Notes under the pieces: generated by a model
Seen by the model: only the letters and a program-made list of their open reading frames with translations
Databases searched by the model: none
What the model was told of the DNA's origin: nothing
Program-made: the position numbers and the translations under genes
Shown here: positions 5,958 to 8,325 of the stretch, one piece after another
Layout of the letters: every line of letters begins with the position of its first letter
How positions within the stretch are numbered: position 1 is the first letter of the stretch
Source of the DNA: an uncultured bacterium
GTDB lineage: Bacteria > Bacillota_I > Bacilli_A > RF39 > UBA660
Direction of reading: 5' to 3'
Length of the DNA: 8,325 nt
Assembly: GCA_900314225.1 (NCBI GenBank)
Contig: OMUM01000207.1
Span: 1 to 8,325, forward strand

Positions 5958-5986
5958 TTGAAAAAAGATTTCTTCTTAGTTATAAT
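5958..5986 (+). promoter_or_regulatory. SigA-type promoter of parE-parC
   Basis: TTGAAA (5958-5963), a 17-nt spacer and TATAAT (5981-5986). The predicted start near 5993 leaves a leader of about 25 nt, with the ribosome binding site AGGAGTG at 6004-6010. Confidence 0.8.
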
Positions 5987-6017
5987 AAGTAATAGTTATT
6001 AATAGGAGTGATAAATA

Positions 6018-7940
6018 ATGGCAACTAGTAATTATGATGCAAGTACAATTAAAATTCTTGAGGGCTTGGAAGCAGTTAGAAAAAGACCTGGTATGTATAT
6101 TGGTTCAACTGATAAGAGAGGACTACATCATTTAGTTTGGGAGATAGTAGATAATTCAATAGATGAAGCTATTAATGGTTATGGAAATCATATTATTGTA
6201 ACGATTCATAAAGATAAATCTATTTCAGTTGAAGATCATGGTCGTGGAATTCCAACTGGTATGCATGCATCAGGTAAATCTACTCCTGAAGTTGTTTTTA
6301 CAGTATTACATGCTGGTGGTAAGTTTGAAACAGATGGGTATAAAGTATCAGGTGGTCTACATGGAGTGGGAGCAAGTGTTGTTAATGCTTTATCTAAATG
6401 GATGAAGGTGGATATTAAAAGAGATGGAGGAGAGTTTACTATTTCTTTTAAAGATGGAGGACATCTTGATGAGCCTTTAAAAAAGATAGGTACAACAAAT
6501 AAAACCGGAACTATTATTAGATTTTTACCAGATGATGAGATTTTTACGACAACTAATTTTTCATATACAACTATTTGTGAAAGAATGCAGGAATCTGCTT
6601 TCTTATTAAAAGGAATAACAATTGAGGTAATTGATGAAGAAGATGGACTTTCTTCAAAGTTTCATTATGAAAGAGGAATAGAAGAATTTGTTGAATATAT
6701 TAATCAAGGTAAAAATGTCTTACATAATGTATTTTCATTTGCTGCTTCAAAAGATAGAATTGAAGTAGATATTGCAATGCAATATACTGATACTTATACA
6801 GAAAATATAGTATCATTTGTTAATAATGTTAAAACTATAGATGGTGGTACACATGAAGTTGGTTTTAAAACAGCGCTAACTCGGGTATTTAATGATTATG
6901 CTAAACAAAATGGTTTAATAAAAGGTAATAACAAAGCTTTTGAGGGAAGTGACGTTCGCGAAGGCTTAACAGCAGTAATTAGCCTAAAAATACCAGAAGA
7001 TATTTTGCAATTTGAAGGACAAACTAAAGGAAAACTTGGTACTCCACAAGCTAGAACGATAGTTGATCAATTAACTACGGATAATTTAAAAGTTTATTTA
7101 GAAGAGAATAAGGTCATTGCTACAGAAATAATTAATAAATCTTTAAAAAGTAAAGAAGCAAGAGAAGCTGCTAAAAAGGCCAGAGAGGCAGCAAGAAACA
7201 ATACTAAAAGTAAAAATAATAAAGAAAGAATCTTATCTGAGAAACTTGCTAAAGCAACTGGTAGAGATTATATTCACAATGAATTATTCTTAGTAGAGGG
7301 TGATTCAGCAGGCGGATCTGCTAAAAGTTATAGAGACCGTGAACATCAAGCAATACTCCCACTTCGTGGTAAGGTATTAAATACAGAAAAAGCATCTGAA
7401 AAAGATATTGAAAATAATGCCGAATTAAGACAAATCGAATATGCAATTGGAGCAGGAATTGGTTCTAACTTTGATTATAAGGAATCTAATTATGGAAAAG
7501 TAATTATCATGACCGATGCTGATGTAGATGGTTCACATATTCAAATACTTTTAATTACTTTCTTCTATAAATTTATGCGACCATTAATTGAACATGGAAT
7601 GCTTTATGTAGCAACGCCACCTTTATATTCAATTGAAACAGGTAAGAAAGGTGAGAAAGAATATATTGCGACTAATGAGGACCTTGAAAAACGTAGAAAA
7701 GAATTGGGAGATAAACCATATAAATTACAAAGATTTAAAGGACTAGGTGAGATGGATGCTAATGAATTGTATGATACAACTATGTCACCAAAAAATAGAA
7801 GATTAATTAGGGTAACTTTGCCAGATGCGGCTATTGCTGAAAAAAGAATTCATGTTTTAATGGGAGATGAAGTAGCTCCTAGAAAAGAATGGATTAATGA
7901 AAATGTTGATTTTACATTAGAAGATAATTTTAGAAAGTAG
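6018..7940 (+). CDS. parE: DNA topoisomerase IV subunit B (ParE)
   Basis: ATPase subunit of topoisomerase IV, which with ParC unlinks daughter chromosomes and relaxes supercoils. The protein has 640 residues, normal for Gram-positive ParE. The GHKL ATPase domain shows E42 and N46 in EIVDNSIDE, D73 in EDHGRGIP, and GGLHGVG at 112-118. The transducer-domain loop QTKGKLG has Q335 and K337. The TOPRIM part shows EGDSAGGSAK from E427 and the metal-binding D500, D502 and D504 in TDADVDG. ParE is preferred over GyrB because of RGIPTGMH, GSAKSYRDREHQAILPLRGK and the ending WINENVDFTLED, and because the next gene is ParC-like. AGGAGTG at 6004-6010 supports the ATG. A lysine/alanine-rich linker (near 376-402) precedes the TOPRIM region, as in relatives. 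Confidence 0.93.
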   Translation: MATSNYDASTIKILEGLEAVRKRPGMYIGSTDKRGLHHLVWEIVDNSIDEAINGYGNHIIVTIHKDKSISVEDHGRGIPTGMHASGKSTPEVVFTVLHAGGKFETDGYKVSGGLHGVGASVVNALSKWMKVDIKRDGGEFTISFKDGGHLDEPLKKIGTTNKTGTIIRFLPDDEIFTTTNFSYTTICERMQESAFLLKGITIEVIDEEDGLSSKFHYERGIEEFVEYINQGKNVLHNVFSFAASKDRIEVDIAMQYTDTYTENIVSFVNNVKTIDGGTHEVGFKTALTRVFNDYAKQNGLIKGNNKAFEGSDVREGLTAVISLKIPEDILQFEGQTKGKLGTPQARTIVDQLTTDNLKVYLEENKVIATEIINKSLKSKEAREAAKKAREAARNNTKSKNNKERILSEKLAKATGRDYIHNELFLVEGDSAGGSAKSYRDREHQAILPLRGKVLNTEKASEKDIENNAELRQIEYAIGAGIGSNFDYKESNYGKVIIMTDADVDGSHIQILLITFFYKFMRPLIEHGMLYVATPPLYSIETGKKGEKEYIATNEDLEKRRKELGDKPYKLQRFKGLGEMDANELYDTTMSPKNRRLIRVTLPDAAIAEKRIHVLMGDEVAPRKEWINENVDFTLEDNFRK

Positions 7941-7948
7941 GTAATAAT

Positions 7949-8325
7949 ATGCCAAGAAAAAAAGATGATTTTTCAAACAACATTGCAAAAGTTGTAAATG
8001 ATTTTAGCTTAGATGAAATAATGGAAGATGGCTTTGGAAGATATTCTAAGGAAATCATTCAAGAGCGAGCATTACCTGATGTTCGAGATGGTTTGAAACC
8101 AGTTCAAAGAAGAATTTTATTTGCTATGCATAAAGCAGGTTACACTTATAACAAACCTTATCAAAAAAGTGCTAAGGCTGTTGGTTATATTATGGGTAAC
8201 TTTCATCCACATGGTGATTCATCAATATATGATGCACTAATTCATTTATCTCAACCTTGGAAAATGCGTAAGACATTTGTTGATATTCATGGAAATAATG
8301 GTTCAATTGATGGTGATGGGCCAGC
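7949..8325 (+). CDS. parC: DNA topoisomerase IV subunit A (ParC), 3'-truncated by the window edge
   Basis: The frame opens at the ATG at 7949 and runs off the window after 125 codons. It encodes the start of the DNA breakage-reunion subunit of topoisomerase IV. Visible motifs are GRYSKEIIQERALPDVRDG (30-48), KPVQRRIL (50-57), KSAKAVGYIMGNFHPHGDSS (73-92) and HGNNGSIDGD near the end. PVQRR, MGNFHPHGDSS and HGNNGS are ParC-like; GyrA normally has PVHRR and GKYHPHGDS. The quinolone-determining positions are S91 and D95, the unmutated type. The catalytic tyrosine lies beyond the window. The gene starts 8 nt after the parE stop, with only a weak AGG at 7939-7941 overlapping that stop, so it is in the same operon and its translation is probably coupled to parE. 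Confidence 0.93.
   Translation, partial: MPRKKDDFSNNIAKVVNDFSLDEIMEDGFGRYSKEIIQERALPDVRDGLKPVQRRILFAMHKAGYTYNKPYQKSAKAVGYIMGNFHPHGDSSIYDALIHLSQPWKMRKTFVDIHGNNGSIDGDGP

Noticed and set aside
5983..6001. Inverted repeat TAATAA/TTATTA around the parE transcription start, a possible operator
   Set aside because: Arms of only six A/T bases are expected by chance in such AT-rich DNA.
1..8325. CRISPR array, insertion sequence, prophage genes or att site at the tRNA
   Set aside because: No spaced direct repeats, transposase or integrase motifs are seen, and no duplicate of the tRNA 3' end is found in the window.

Overview
This window comes from a very AT-rich, low-GC Gram-positive (Bacillota) chromosome. 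The evidence is A+T-dominated codon use, AGGAGG-type ribosome binding sites, textbook SigA promoters (TTGAAA-N17-TATAAT and two extended TGnTATAAT boxes), a Gram-positive-type ParE/ParC pair, and a MurD that resembles the staphylococcal/enterococcal type. TGA appears once as a stop, and no in-frame TGA is seen where Trp would be expected, so the standard bacterial code fits. MurD implies a peptidoglycan wall. The very low GC and long-form GluRS suggest an uncultured gut-type Bacilli/Clostridia lineage, but the genus cannot be decided from this sequence.

Layout: (1) 1-886, plus strand: the 3' part of an ASCH-domain protein, entering from outside the window, then a GNAT acetyltransferase. (2) 907-2608, minus strand: a two-gene unit of murD and, 13 nt downstream, a second and quite different ASCH-domain protein. 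The two units converge on a 15-bp hairpin at 875-907 that looks like a bidirectional terminator. (3) 2609-2700: divergent promoter region. (4) 2701-4031, plus strand: a zinc-type macrodomain ADP-ribosylhydrolase and a six-helix DUF2238/YjdF-like membrane protein, 11 nt apart. (5) 4049-4123: tRNA-Gln(CUG) with its own terminator. (6) 4223-5884: glutamyl-tRNA synthetase with its own promoter and terminator. (7) 6018 to the end: parE and the first 125 codons of parC, the two subunits of topoisomerase IV.

The right half is core informational machinery. GluRS and the adjacent tRNA-Gln may be functionally linked if this organism makes Gln-tRNA by the transamidation route. The topoisomerase IV genes form an operon. 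The left half is more accessory: two PUA-fold ASCH proteins, one acetyltransferase and one macrodomain hydrolase lie around a housekeeping cell-wall gene. I do not see a clearly new defence or mobile system. The points most worth a second look are the ASCH/GNAT/ASCH cluster, the stand-alone zinc macrodomain with an altered NAAN motif, the variant motifs in MurD, and the tRNA-Gln/GluRS pairing. There is no gene-free stretch longer than about 190 bases, apart from the tRNA region, which is described.
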